Origin: Thermoplasmatota archaeon
GTDB taxonomy: Archaea > Thermoplasmatota > E2 > DHVEG-1 > B18-G2
Length of the DNA stretch: 46,297 nt
Direction of reading: 5' to 3'
NCBI GenBank assembly: GCA_029259115.1
Contig: JAPDJO010000005.1
Coordinates: 1 to 46,297 of the forward strand
In this document: positions 1-8,063 of the stretch, in pieces
Position numbering within the stretch: the stretch's first letter is position 1
Layout: the number at the start of each line of letters is the position of its first letter
Notes under the pieces: generated by a model
What the model saw: only the letters and a program-made list of their open reading frames with translations
Told to the model about the DNA's origin: nothing
Databases searched by the model: none
Made by a program: the position numbers and the translations under genes

Positions 1-977
1 TTCCCGAATTCCCTTACTTCGTTTCTTGCCAATTTTATTTCTTTCCTTGTCTTTCCATCATACGCATGTAATATCAGAAAAGTGGAAAGATTGTCCACCT
101 CTCTGACCAAAGAGGGTAATTTACTCAAATTTATGACTACGACAGAGGAGTTCATCAGAACGGTATGGAGTTTTGGGAAAGGAAGTTTGTTCAGCACTTT
201 TGTAATAGGAGAGATCTTGTAACCGTATGATGTGAAATATTCGAATGTAATTGGTTCATAAATCTCTGCTGATAGTCTTGCAAAACTCTCGGGATTCAAA
301 TAGCTGTTATTTTTGAGTAACCATACCGGCTGATAGTATCTTTTTATGAGATCGTAACCAGCTATATGCTCTTGTGTTGTAACAAGATAGCTGACATAGG
401 GATAAATTTCATAAGACAACTCTATGGAACTCATACAACAAGAAGTGAATAAGACATCAATTTTCCTGCTTCCTCCGCATGTTACTATCTCAAGAGATTT
501 TGCAAAGTCTGAAAGATTCAAACCTCTACCTTTTCTATCGTTGAATGTATACCATTTCCATCCAGTAGCTCCACTTGCAAATGTTATAAAAGCGTAATAC
601 TTGGAAGGGAAGGTTTGCATGACATCTCTGCAAAACCTTTCAAACGTTACTCCACTACTCATATCAACTTCTGATGGCCAACCCATGACATCGTTCAATA
701 TCACTGTCTGTCCATCTCTATCAAAGTAGAGTATCCTTGAGTCATTATATCTTGGACCATCAATTAAAACAATTAGATTAAAGTTAGGTCCAGATCCTAT
801 CTTTGAGAGATTCTCCATCAGCAGATCTGCATACGCATCCATACCTCCTGTTTCCCCACAGATGTAGTACATCACGGTCCAGTTTGTCAGAGATTCTTTG
901 TCCCCCTCTGTAAATGTTGCTATAGTTGTCATGAAAAACAGGAAGAGTATGATGAGTAAGGTTTTCAATTTGATCAT
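1..977 (-). CDS. Secreted clostripain-like (peptidase C11) fold protein, partial
   Basis: The frame is open from an ATG at 977 to the left edge, giving 325 residues with the C-terminus missing. Residues 1-22 form a signal peptide (short basic start, then a Leu/Ile/Phe-rich core), so the protein is exported. WTVMYYICGE (33-42) matches the first strand of C11/caspase-fold peptidases, followed by a GWPSEVDMS segment (99-107) and FTSCCMSSIE (177-186), which aligns with the family's FDACLM motif and would place the nucleophile at C180. The histidine normally found in a WxHGSGW-type motif is replaced: the segment reads FASGATGW (133-140) with Ser135. It may therefore be a binding protein or a protease with altered chemistry. 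The family call is by eye. It lies downstream of purP on the same strand, with its own TATA box. Confidence 0.7.
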   Translation of the reverse strand, partial: MIKLKTLLIILFLFFMTTIATFTEGDKESLTNWTVMYYICGETGGMDAYADLLMENLSKIGSGPNFNLIVLIDGPRYNDSRILYFDRDGQTVILNDVMGWPSEVDMSSGVTFERFCRDVMQTFPSKYYAFITFASGATGWKWYTFNDRKGRGLNLSDFAKSLEIVTCGGSRKIDVLFTSCCMSSIELSYEIYPYVSYLVTTQEHIAGYDLIKRYYQPVWLLKNNSYLNPESFARLSAEIYEPITFEYFTSYGYKISPITKVLNKLPFPKLHTVLMNSSVVVINLSKLPSLVREVDNLSTFLILHAYDGKTRKEIKLARNEVREFG

Positions 978-1000
978 TATGAATATAATATAATTGAATC

Positions 1001-1015
1001 AATATAAATTTATAG
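1001..1015 (-). promoter_or_regulatory. TATA box of the C11-like gene
   Basis: On the minus strand the stretch reads CTATAAATTTATATT. Its centre lies about 30 bp before the ATG at 977, which implies a leaderless or almost leaderless transcript. It sits in the 43 bp between this gene and the stop codon of purP. Confidence 0.55.
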
Positions 1016-1020
1016 CCAAA

Positions 1021-2175
1021 CTAACTAACAATTTCTTTCAGCTTATCCATCTCAATTGCTCTCCTGATTTCCATTGCTACCCTCCTCCCTGTGCTCATCG
1101 GTTTTCTCCAGAGTGTGTTTCCATAGGGATGTCCAACAGACATGTGAACATTCGTTCCTCCTCCAACTCTTGGAGCAACGTCGTAGATGTAGAAGTTGAG
1201 ATCTTTATCCACGCAGGTCTGCAGGCAGAATGGACCAATGATTCCATATTCGTAGTGTTCCCATGTTGCCTTGACGAAAGTTTCTCCAAGTTTGAACGCT
1301 TTTTCAAGGAGAGATTCTCTGAGTGTCGCTGAGTTATGGCCACATACTGTGTATTCAGGAATCATCTGGTGTTCAGGTAGACTTAACTGCTGATGAGCTG
1401 GCAATCTAACATGACCATCTAAGCTGGTTTCAAATCTCCAGTCTATCCCAAGGAGTTCGAGTTTGCTACCTTTTTCCTCTATTGGAGAGTAAAAGAAGTC
1501 TAGGTTGAATACTGGCCCTATGATGTACCTCTCTATCCTTGCTTTTTCGAGGTCTTCCTTGGTTATAACTCCCTGCCTGATGAGTTTCTCTGATTTTTCC
1601 TTGTACTCTTTGTAAGAGGAGCATGTGAAGAATCCTCTCTCCAGTTTCTTAACAGCATGATGGAGTTTAACTATGCAGAGTTCGTTGATATCTTCGGGAT
1701 TTTCAATCTTCTCGGGGAAAGGGAGGCCAGCTTTTTCAAGGAGCCAGTAATAATCCTGCTTTTCTCCTCTCTCCTCAGTTCTGAGCAGAATTCTGGAACC
1801 GAACATCGGAACAAGAAAGTTGTTCTCTATTTCATCGATACTGCAGTAGGAAGTGAATGATCTGTTTGGGACAAATATAACGTTGTTATCCCTGAGTTTT
1901 TTCTGGTTTTCATCCTTCAAGATTTCGCTGAATTTATCGAATATCCATGTCTCATCTATACAACCCCTTACCAGTTTACCATTTTCTCTTATAGATTTGA
2001 AATACTCAGCATAGGCTTTCTCTCTGCCTTTCTGACATACAGCCAAAGTTCTGAATCCTTCCTCCACGGCACCATCACACACATCCAGAGCTGAATGAGA
2101 TGCGATCACTCCAATTTTTACATCCTCTAAGTTATACTCATCTACTATACTCTGTATATCTTTTCTTGATATCAT
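1021..2175 (-). CDS. PurP-family ATP-grasp ligase, divergent paralogue
   Basis: 384 residues from the ATG at 2175. That start gives MISRKDIQSIVDEY, which lines up without gaps with the N-terminus I remember for methanogen PurP, and a G-rich stretch precedes it; the frame extends upstream to 2292 but without family similarity. PurP makes FAICAR from AICAR, formate and ATP. The N-terminal domain keeps SHS with H27, and the C-terminal domain has FCLQT and PRVGGGTN. However, the glycine-rich ATP-grasp loop seen in the second copy at 43699 (GAKGGKGFF) reads HAVKKLERGFF here, and PHGSF reads PNRSF. It may bind nucleotide differently or act on another substrate. Family membership is solid; the reaction is not. 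Confidence 0.8.
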   Translation of the reverse strand: MISRKDIQSIVDEYNLEDVKIGVIASHSALDVCDGAVEEGFRTLAVCQKGREKAYAEYFKSIRENGKLVRGCIDETWIFDKFSEILKDENQKKLRDNNVIFVPNRSFTSYCSIDEIENNFLVPMFGSRILLRTEERGEKQDYYWLLEKAGLPFPEKIENPEDINELCIVKLHHAVKKLERGFFTCSSYKEYKEKSEKLIRQGVITKEDLEKARIERYIIGPVFNLDFFYSPIEEKGSKLELLGIDWRFETSLDGHVRLPAHQQLSLPEHQMIPEYTVCGHNSATLRESLLEKAFKLGETFVKATWEHYEYGIIGPFCLQTCVDKDLNFYIYDVAPRVGGGTNVHMSVGHPYGNTLWRKPMSTGRRVAMEIRRAIEMDKLKEIVS

Positions 2176-2237
2176 GACTTTAACCCCCTTTTTCTTGGGA
2201 ATTGAGTTTGATGTTATAAATGTACCTGCCCGGAGGA

Positions 2238-2246
2238 TTTTTATAA
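2238..2246 (+). promoter_or_regulatory. TATA box of the zinc-ribbon membrane gene
   Basis: TTTATAAAC is centred about 28 bp before the ATG at 2270, as expected for a leaderless mRNA. A separate TATA-like element on the other strand (around 2213-2221) fits the divergent purP-like gene. Confidence 0.5.
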
Positions 2247-2269
2247 ACAATGCTAGATAACGATACGGA

Positions 2270-2593
2270 ATGAGATTCAATTCTAAATACAAAACTATAG
2301 TAAGGTTGATCGGCGCATCTCTGATTATAATCGGTATGACACTAGTAATAACGAGTCACCTAGAGTCTTTAAATATAAGGCCAGAAAACCTCTATGACAA
2401 AGCGCAAGAACTGATGATACAGTTTCTTGTGGGATCGATAATAGCTGCGGTGGGAACAGCCCTGATTGGTTTTACTCTAACTGGTTCAAAATATCATGAG
2501 ACCAAAGGTTCAATTAAGATAAGATGTCCTCATTGCGGATATTTAGAAAGTGAGGATGCACTATTCTGTAGTAGATGCGGAAGAAGATTGTAG
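2270..2593 (+). CDS. Small membrane protein with C-terminal zinc ribbon
   Basis: 107 residues. Two hydrophobic segments (about 11-28 and 51-71) are followed by a short polar linker and a zinc ribbon with two CxxCG knuckles, C86/C89 and C100/C103. The ribbon probably faces the cytoplasm. Such DZR-type ribbons on small archaeal membrane proteins have no fixed function, and I do not recognise a specific family. It is transcribed divergently from the purP-like gene and its stop codon directly abuts the stop codon of thrS on the other strand (2593/2594). Confidence 0.7.
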   Translation: MRFNSKYKTIVRLIGASLIIIGMTLVITSHLESLNIRPENLYDKAQELMIQFLVGSIIAAVGTALIGFTLTGSKYHETKGSIKIRCPHCGYLESEDALFCSRCGRRL

Positions 2594-4462
2594 TTATCCA
2601 GCAAATTTTGCCCTTTGAGATAGAAGCAATGGTAATGGCAATCTATCTTGAGGATATCCTTTAGTTCTTTTCTTAATCAGTTCAAAAATATCCTCTAGAG
2701 TATACTCTTCTCTACCATCGTCTAACTCAGCCTTTCTGAATCTAGGTTTAAATTTCTCACTCTCCTTCTCTTTTTCTCCAACTACTATGATTATAGGAAT
2801 CCACTCTCTTTCTGCCTCTCTTATCTTCTTTGCAACACTCTCCTCTCTATCATCTATATCAACTCTAACCTTGATACCATCTCCCATGTTTTCTAGTTCT
2901 TCTGCAAACTTCCTGCAATCCTCAACAAATTCCTGACCAACTGGAATAAATCTAACCTGTGTTGGAGATAGCCATAGAGGAAGCATCGGCTTTTCTCCCT
3001 TGTTCATCTTCATTGCTTCTCTTTCAAGGAGGGCATAAAGGCATCTATCAATACTTCCAGATATGCTCGCATGAAGAATGTAAGGATACTTCTCTTCCCC
3101 TTCCTTGTCAACATACTTTATACCAAACCTCTTTGCATTCTCTACATCTATCTGAACCGTAGATAAAGCGCTTGCTTTGTTCGTGGTATCTATAACATTA
3201 AACTCAAACTTCATCACGAAGTAAAAGTATCTTTCATCCCATATCTCAACCAGTGCAGGTCTTCCAACTAACCTCACCAACTCCTTTGCGAACTCCTTGT
3301 TCTCCTCATAAAAATCTCTTACAAACCTTATTGCAACCTCATAATCCAGACCAAGAGCTTTCATCCATCTCGTCGATGCCTCAAACTGCCTCTTGAACTC
3401 TGCTTTTGCCTGCTCCATATCTGCGCAGAGTGTATGCATATCAGGCATGGTAAATGCTCTCAATCTCCTCAATCCAGATAACTCTCCGCTCTGCTCCCTC
3501 CTGAAACTATAGTGCGTAAGCTCGTATAACCTCAACGGCAGATTCTTATAAGATATTATCATATCCTTAGCTATCATATACTGCCCGAAGCAAGCCGCAA
3601 ATCTCAAGAAAAACTCCTTTTCATCAGATTTAACAATATACTGTCTGGCTGGAAACTTCTTTACATACTCACTCAGAGCTGGATGTTCGATATCATACAT
3701 TATAGGCGTTTCTACTTGCATCCCTCCAAGTTCTTTACAGATCTCTGTCACGTATCTTTCAAGTAAACCTTTTACTAACCTACCTTTTGGATACCATCTG
3801 AAGTTTCCAGAATCGCTACTTTCTTCATAATCTACCAATTCTAATCTTCTCATTATCTTAATATGGGCAGGCTCTTTAGTTGCTCTTCTGCTTCCTTTGC
3901 TTTCATAGTCATATAGAATCTTGAGTTCAGGATAGTTTGAGTAATCGAAATCATCCGCATCCATGAGTTCTCCTTCAGGAGTTAGTATATACCAATGAGA
4001 AATCACTTCCTTCTCCTTTTCAACAGCTGTTTTTTCTCTTTTTGGAGATACGTCTCTTGATAATTCTGACAAGGGATGACCTTTACAGGATATCCTGAAA
4101 GCCTTGTACCATCCAAAAGGAGATCTCTTCACGTTGAAACTCGCTTTCAATTTTTCCTCTATACTCCTCAGAATTTCCATCGCTATTTTTGGTCTGGCAA
4201 GATCAGGTGAGAGATGGGCATAGGGGTAGAGCATTATGTTTTTTACCTTGAGCTCATTTGCGACTTTTTCTATCTCTTTGCAACTACTCTCTGCAGCTCC
4301 TTCAGGATCCTTTTCATCCTTTTTTTCTACAGCTATAAAAGCGACCAAAGCTTCATCCAGTCTACCTTTCTTTTTTTCCTCATCGATTTCCTCTGGATTC
4401 TTTATCGCTCTACTTTTGACCTCGTATTCTATAAAATCACTATGTATCAGCAGTAGTTTCAT
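2594..4462 (-). CDS. thrS: Threonyl-tRNA synthetase, archaeal type
   Basis: 622 residues, the usual archaeal length. It charges tRNA-Thr. The N-terminal domain (1 to about 140, beginning [10 protein letters not shown]) is the archaeal editing domain with a D-aminoacyl-tRNA deacylase fold that removes mischarged serine, and is unlike the bacterial TGS/SAD domains. The class II core contains motif 2 ([13 protein letters not shown], 318-330) and the zinc ligands C291, H317 and H464; motif 3 and the anticodon-binding domain follow from about 496. Expressed alone, with an unusual GC-rich segment and a 7-bp inverted repeat in the 120 bp upstream. Confidence 0.96.
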   Translation of the reverse strand: MKLLLIHSDFIEYEVKSRAIKNPEEIDEEKKKGRLDEALVAFIAVEKKDEKDPEGAAESSCKEIEKVANELKVKNIMLYPYAHLSPDLARPKIAMEILRSIEEKLKASFNVKRSPFGWYKAFRISCKGHPLSELSRDVSPKREKTAVEKEKEVISHWYILTPEGELMDADDFDYSNYPELKILYDYESKGSRRATKEPAHIKIMRRLELVDYEESSDSGNFRWYPKGRLVKGLLERYVTEICKELGGMQVETPIMYDIEHPALSEYVKKFPARQYIVKSDEKEFFLRFAACFGQYMIAKDMIISYKNLPLRLYELTHYSFRREQSGELSGLRRLRAFTMPDMHTLCADMEQAKAEFKRQFEASTRWMKALGLDYEVAIRFVRDFYEENKEFAKELVRLVGRPALVEIWDERYFYFVMKFEFNVIDTTNKASALSTVQIDVENAKRFGIKYVDKEGEEKYPYILHASISGSIDRCLYALLEREAMKMNKGEKPMLPLWLSPTQVRFIPVGQEFVEDCRKFAEELENMGDGIKVRVDIDDREESVAKKIREAEREWIPIIIVVGEKEKESEKFKPRFRKAELDDGREEYTLEDIFELIKKRTKGYPQDRLPLPLLLSQRAKFAG

Positions 4463-4476
4463 GCAAAACCAGAAAG

Positions 4477-4496
4477 AGCTTTAGCTTATTAAAGCT
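4477..4496. repeat. 7-bp perfect inverted repeat upstream of thrS
   Basis: AGCTTTA (4477-4483) and TAAAGCT (4490-4496) are perfect inverted copies around a 6-nt loop, 15 bp before the thrS start codon. It could be a hairpin in the thrS leader or a protein-binding site. The same bases include a TATA-like TTATTAAAG on the plus strand. Confidence 0.5.
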
Positions 4497-4510
4497 AATC
4501 TTTCAGTTAT

Positions 4511-4590
4511 GGGGGAGGCGGCGGAGGTGCCCCACTAGCACAAGAAGTAGCGAGTGCATCCCCAGTGCAATCCCATCTCTCCGCCTGAGT
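4511..4590. ncRNA. Candidate structured RNA in the thrS/epimerase gap
   Basis: A GC-rich island of about 80 bp in otherwise AT-rich intergenic DNA, with no sensible reading frame on either strand. A 7-bp helix closes it (GGCGGAG at 4520-4526 with CTCCGCC at 4579-4585), and an inner hairpin (CACTAGC at 4533-4539 with GCGAGTG at 4550-4556, one mismatch) sits inside. GC-rich intergenic islands in AT-rich archaeal thermophiles are classically RNA genes. Strand is unclear: a TATA-like element at about 4608-4618 would start a minus-strand RNA near 4585, making it a thrS leader, while one at 4486-4494 would start a plus-strand RNA near 4517. It does not match tRNA, and I see no clear box C/D or H/ACA motifs. 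Confidence 0.45.
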
Positions 4591-4643
4591 TTCGAATTAA
4601 ATTAGAGATTTATGAAATTTTCGCTTCGCTTCTTTCTGCAATT

Positions 4644-5585
4644 TTAGATTTCCCTGAGTAGATCTCTTATAGCTTTCCTTACCGCCTCATCCGACTCGTA
4701 TTTTGGTTTCCATCCTAAAGATTTTATCTTCTCTATGTTGAACTGAAATCTAGGAACATCCCCCTTCCATCCTCTATCTCCACCTGTATACCTGAATTTG
4801 ACATCTTTCAATCCCATCTCTTCCACGACCATTTTTGCTATATCATTAACCTCTGTTGCTCCTTCGGTACCAAGGTTAAACAGATTTATTTGATCAGAAG
4901 ATCTTTCAAAACCAAATAGCATACCATCTATGCAATCACTGATGTAAAGATATGACTTCTTTTGTTTTCCATTTCCAAGAATCTCTAACTCTTTTGGGTT
5001 TTTCCTTAACTTTTTTATGAAATCAAAGATCACTCCATGCGTAGATCTTGATCCAACAACATTTGCAAATCTGAATATCCATCCCTTCATATCGAAGGTG
5101 TGACAGAAAGATGAAATCAACGCTTCACATGCAAGTTTTGCCGCACCATATACAGATATCGGTAAGAGAGGACCATAATCCTCTTTCAATGGTACAGGTG
5201 GAGCTTCCCCATAGACCGTGCTACTAGAAGAAAAAACTATATTTTTCACATCTCTCTTTCTCATTGCATCCAACAAATTATAGGTTGCTAGAATATCTAT
5301 CTTGGATATCTCTGGCATTTTTTCTCCAAGTCTTACATCAGGAATAGCTGCCAAATGAAAGACAACATCATAACCTTCTTTCAACTCTCTATCTATTACA
5401 TCACCATCCAAAAGATCAGCCCTTACCAGTTTGAAGTATCCCTTTCCTACATGATGTTGTATAAAATCTTCCCTACCAGAGCTAAAGTTATCATAAACTG
5501 TAACTTTTTCATATCCTTCATTGGCTAACCTATCAACCAGATGCGACCCTATAAATCCTGCTCCTCCAGTCACTAAAGCTCGCAT
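4644..5585 (-). CDS. NAD-dependent sugar-nucleotide epimerase (GalE-like)
   Basis: 313 residues, an extended short-chain dehydrogenase of the UDP-glucose 4-epimerase group, probably supplying sugar nucleotides for glycans or glycolipids. The NAD-binding TGGAGFIG (6-13) begins the Rossmann fold; the catalytic pair is Y146 and K150 in SVYGAAK, with the serine-rich SSSSTVYGE (119-127) before it. The exact sugar cannot be told from sequence. It is monocistronic; a TATA element about 26 bp before the ATG suggests a leaderless mRNA. Confidence 0.85.
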   Translation of the reverse strand: MRALVTGGAGFIGSHLVDRLANEGYEKVTVYDNFSSGREDFIQHHVGKGYFKLVRADLLDGDVIDRELKEGYDVVFHLAAIPDVRLGEKMPEISKIDILATYNLLDAMRKRDVKNIVFSSSSTVYGEAPPVPLKEDYGPLLPISVYGAAKLACEALISSFCHTFDMKGWIFRFANVVGSRSTHGVIFDFIKKLRKNPKELEILGNGKQKKSYLYISDCIDGMLFGFERSSDQINLFNLGTEGATEVNDIAKMVVEEMGLKDVKFRYTGGDRGWKGDVPRFQFNIEKIKSLGWKPKYESDEAVRKAIRDLLREI

Positions 5586-5606
5586 GATGTCGCATATCTG
5601 GATACA

Positions 5607-5614
5607 TTATTTAA
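5607..5614 (-). promoter_or_regulatory. TATA box of the epimerase gene
   Basis: TTAAATAA on the minus strand is centred about 26 bp before the ATG at 5585. There is no recognisable ribosome binding site, so the transcript is probably leaderless. The remaining 5615-5746 stretch is AT-rich and I see nothing else in it. Confidence 0.5.
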
Positions 5615-5746
5615 GATTATTCACAAAAGATCGATTGTGAATTTTTAGAATTTCATACAACAAATCTTAGGTAAGCATTTTTCACTCCGTCATTGATTAT
5701 GAATATCAAATGTGAAAAGATAAGCAATTATATGCACAGCTATTCA

Positions 5747-6901
5747 CTACTTTTCCCTGTCACAATACCCTCTCGCCTTCTTTTGGTCGTATGACTTAAA
5801 AATGTACTGATTAATTCTTTCTGCACGTAGAGGGTGTAAGTGTGATAGTCCGGGAAGAGACAGTCGAGAGATGAAGGTAATGTTTCGGTTTAATCTATGT
5901 ATCTTTGATATAGTATACAGGAAATTGAGGCCACCAAAGTCAATTTTTGTTTTTTCTGTTTTTTTGCCCCTTGAAGAACTTTCTCTCTCTATGGTACTTA
6001 CATTATAACTCTTCTTTTTCTTCACCTCTAAGGTTATTTCTTTCCAATCACTCTCTAATCCAAGTTTGTACTCTACTGCTTTGGCCTTAACTTTGTATTT
6101 GCCCGGAGAAGAATACGTATGGGAGAACTCTATCCAATAACTCCGTTTGTAATCACAATATACATCCTCGCAGTCCGCTGTCCCATCGCCATAGTCTATT
6201 ATAATCCTGTATTTGTTAATATATAGAGAAGGAGCAAATTCCCCACCGACACGGATTTTTATAGGTTTACCTACGTATGCCGGCTCCATTTCAGGCGAAA
6301 CTTTATTTGGTTCGGGGGGGTAAAAACAGAAGTGTAGAGTGACGCTCTTTTTTACCTCTTTTCTGAGGGTGGGTTTGTCACTCCAGAATATAGGATCATC
6401 GTTCCTATAATACTGAGCTTTTAATACAATTTCAGTTTCTGGCCAGGAGTTTTCTGCATCCCACGGACGATCTTCTATATACATTCTTTTCTCCGGATGT
6501 TCATCTGTGGAGCAACTGTCATCCTTTCCCCATGTATCGTAAATGGTTACCTTATCTGAGACCTTACATGGATGCTGATATGACCCACCCAGAACTATGC
6601 TAAAGACCCACTTCTCTTTGTAATGACTGTCCTCTTTGATCTCCCAATCAACCCAAAATCTAAATCTTTCGGACGCTTCTTCTATGTGGGCTGGGACAAG
6701 GATAACATTTTTTTCTCTATCATAGTAATCCCCATAAAGTTCTATAGACGGGTTACCATTTATAATTTTGAGTTTCCCTATAACGATATCCTGTCCACCC
6801 AGAGGATCAGCTTTGACAATTGGAATCCTGTCGAGAGCCATTGTAGGCATTATAAGGAATAAAGAACACAATACTGGAACCAGTCTTTTCACCTTCACCA
6901 T
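5747..6901 (-). CDS. Secreted protein with a PKD-like domain
   Basis: 384 residues from the ATG at 6901, chosen because GGTGAT (6906-6911) lies 4 bases upstream; an in-frame ATG at 6928 would put that site inside the gene. A signal peptide covers about residues 1-23. The middle is beta-rich and unrecognised with scattered cysteines. IIIDYGDGTADCED, then FSHTYSSPGKYKV, is a PKD-type Ig-like domain, common in archaeal surface proteins. The last 80 or so residues are Ser/Arg/Lys-rich, lack any anchor and look unlike the rest; a frameshift in the A-rich tract near 5945-5965 is possible. Role unknown, probably envelope or extracellular binding. Confidence 0.65.
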   Translation of the reverse strand: MVKVKRLVPVLCSLFLIMPTMALDRIPIVKADPLGGQDIVIGKLKIINGNPSIELYGDYYDREKNVILVPAHIEEASERFRFWVDWEIKEDSHYKEKWVFSIVLGGSYQHPCKVSDKVTIYDTWGKDDSCSTDEHPEKRMYIEDRPWDAENSWPETEIVLKAQYYRNDDPIFWSDKPTLRKEVKKSVTLHFCFYPPEPNKVSPEMEPAYVGKPIKIRVGGEFAPSLYINKYRIIIDYGDGTADCEDVYCDYKRSYWIEFSHTYSSPGKYKVKAKAVEYKLGLESDWKEITLEVKKKKSYNVSTIERESSSRGKKTEKTKIDFGGLNFLYTISKIHRLNRNITFISRLSLPGLSHLHPLRAERINQYIFKSYDQKKARGYCDREK

Positions 6902-6946
6902 CCTAATCACCTTCGGATATAATCTCAAACTTTATTTATAAGTTTT

Positions 6947-6957
6947 TTATTTATAAA
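6947..6957 (-). promoter_or_regulatory. TATA box of the PKD protein gene
   Basis: On the minus strand the region reads TTTATAAATAA, with a second TATA-like copy at 6931-6940. The upstream copy would give a leader of about 24 nt that includes the GGTGAT ribosome binding site. Confidence 0.45.
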
Positions 6958-6984
6958 TTTTTCTATATAGAAATCGTAGGGAGA

Positions 6985-7059
6985 CGGACCCGCCGGGATT
7001 CGAACCCGGGACCTGCAGCTTAGGAGGCTGCCGCCATATCCTGTCTAGGCTACGGGTCC
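6985..7059 (-). tRNA. tRNA-Arg (anticodon CCT)
   Basis: 75 nt cloverleaf with acceptor GGACCCG/CGGGTCC, discriminator G, anticodon stem GCAGC/GCTGC around loop CTCCTAA (anticodon CCT, reading AGG), and T-arm CCGGG-TTCGAAT-CCCGG. CCA is not encoded. All stems are almost purely G-C. Its first 10 nt are also the end of the TraB-family coding region, whose TAG stop is tRNA bases 8-10. Confidence 0.95.
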
Positions 7060-7736
7060 ACCTCTACCGTAAAGCTAACGCTAGCATTACCCTGCAAGTC
7101 CCTTAATCTAACAACTTCTACTTCAATATTTCTGGATCTAAGATGCTCTTCAATCCCTGGAATATGCCCATCTCCAACAAATGCTATTATCTTTTCATAC
7201 TCCCTGGATAATTCTTCCAATCTTTTCGCCATATATTCGTTCCTCTCATCTATCAAAACCCTCTTTAGAGAGGGAAAACTCTTTCCTATTTCTTCAATGA
7301 CCTCATCTACTCTATCCTTAAACTTGTTGATCTCCTTCTCTATGGTCGATCTCCTGCCTATGAGACCAAATATGCCAGAGAAAATAATCCTGAATTTTTC
7401 TCTTAGACTCATACTCTTCCAGAACTTTCTGAATATCTCCTCTGCATCCATATCTATGAATTTTACAGGTATGCCTTTACTTTTGGCTAGATCTATTGCT
7501 GTAATCATCTCTTCTCCAACTCTTGTACCATACCACTCAGCTACTCTCTGTTGGAATTTGGATAAAATTCTGTACATGATAGGAATATTTCTGCTATCCT
7601 TGTCACCTGACATCATTGCTGCAAATCTTTTTTCATCTAGCTCGACGCACACAACATCTGGAGATTTTTCTTCTATTAGCTGAATGATCTTCGAAGACAG
7701 ATCAAACACATGTCCCGTTCCTACTAGAATGATCAT
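7050..7736 (-). CDS. TraB/PrgY/GumN family protein, short form
   Basis: 228 residues from the ATG at 7736, which gives MIILVGTGHVF, the family start; the frame runs on upstream to 7877 but that part overlaps the eS17 promoter and gene. The TraB/TIKI hallmarks are GTGHV (6-10), VELDEKRF, DERNEYM in the C-terminal half, and FVGDGHIPG near the end. Members are proposed membrane-associated metalloproteases or regulators of peptide signalling. Many archaeal relatives carry a C-terminal membrane domain, as I recall; this one stops at the soluble domain. The stop codon lies inside tRNA-Arg, and it is divergent from rps17e. Confidence 0.75.
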   Translation of the reverse strand: MIILVGTGHVFDLSSKIIQLIEEKSPDVVCVELDEKRFAAMMSGDKDSRNIPIMYRILSKFQQRVAEWYGTRVGEEMITAIDLAKSKGIPVKFIDMDAEEIFRKFWKSMSLREKFRIIFSGIFGLIGRRSTIEKEINKFKDRVDEVIEEIGKSFPSLKRVLIDERNEYMAKRLEELSREYEKIIAFVGDGHIPGIEEHLRSRNIEVEVVRLRDLQGNASVSFTVEVDP

Positions 7737-7751
7737 GCAAATTTGGGATAG

Positions 7752-7761
7752 GCTTTTATAA
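7752..7761. promoter_or_regulatory. Palindromic TATA element between TraB and eS17
   Basis: CTTTTATAAG is nearly its own reverse complement. On the plus strand it lies about 27 bp before a start site that would leave a short leader for eS17; on the minus strand it lies about 21 bp before the TraB ATG. It may serve both genes. Confidence 0.45.
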
Positions 7762-7790
7762 GAAAAAAGTATTCCAATTTTTCCCAAAAC

Positions 7791-7797
7791 AGGTGAT
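7791..7797 (+). promoter_or_regulatory. Ribosome binding site deciding the eS17 start
   Basis: AGGTGAT lies 4 bases before TTG at 7802. It contains an in-frame GTG (7793) that could be mistaken for the start codon. Confidence 0.6.
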
Positions 7798-7801
7798 AGC
7801 C

Positions 7802-7999
7802 TTGGGAAACATAAAAACCCTGCATATAAAACAGGTAGCCATTCAGCTGGTCGAGAAGTTTCCAGATCAATTCTCAAAGGATTTTGAGCACAATAAAAAG
7901 AAGGTCGCAGAACTTACAGATATAAAAAGTAAAGAAGTGAGAAATAGGGTAGCGGGATATGTAACCAGATATTACACATTGAAATTCAGAAACACGTAA
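7802..7999 (+). CDS. rps17e: Ribosomal protein eS17
   Basis: 65 residues, a component of the small subunit shared by archaea and eukaryotes. The start is TTG at 7802, giving the conserved (M)GNIKT N-terminus right after a strong AGGTGAT site. The body carries the family's signature stretch FEHNKKKVAELTDI, followed by RNRVAGYVTRY. It is a compact three-helix protein. It precedes the riboflavin genes by 64 bp and has its own TATA element. Confidence 0.93.
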   Translation: MGNIKTLHIKQVAIQLVEKFPDQFSKDFEHNKKKVAELTDIKSKEVRNRVAGYVTRYYTLKFRNT

Positions 8000-8063
8000 C
8001 CCATTTTTGAGTAACAACTCAAGTTTTAATACTAACATGTTTTATGCCAACTTAGGGGGTTCT

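Noticed and set aside
784-1002. A separate 72-residue reading frame on the minus strand
   Set aside because: It is a frame-shifted shadow of the C11-like gene, which has a signal peptide and family motifs in its own frame.
7737-7877. N-terminal extension of the TraB protein
   Set aside because: It would overlap the promoter and start of eS17 and does not resemble the family.
8000-8063. FMN riboswitch before ribB
   Set aside because: Only 64 bases separate eS17 and ribB, too short for the roughly 100-nt element, and no conserved helix pattern is visible.
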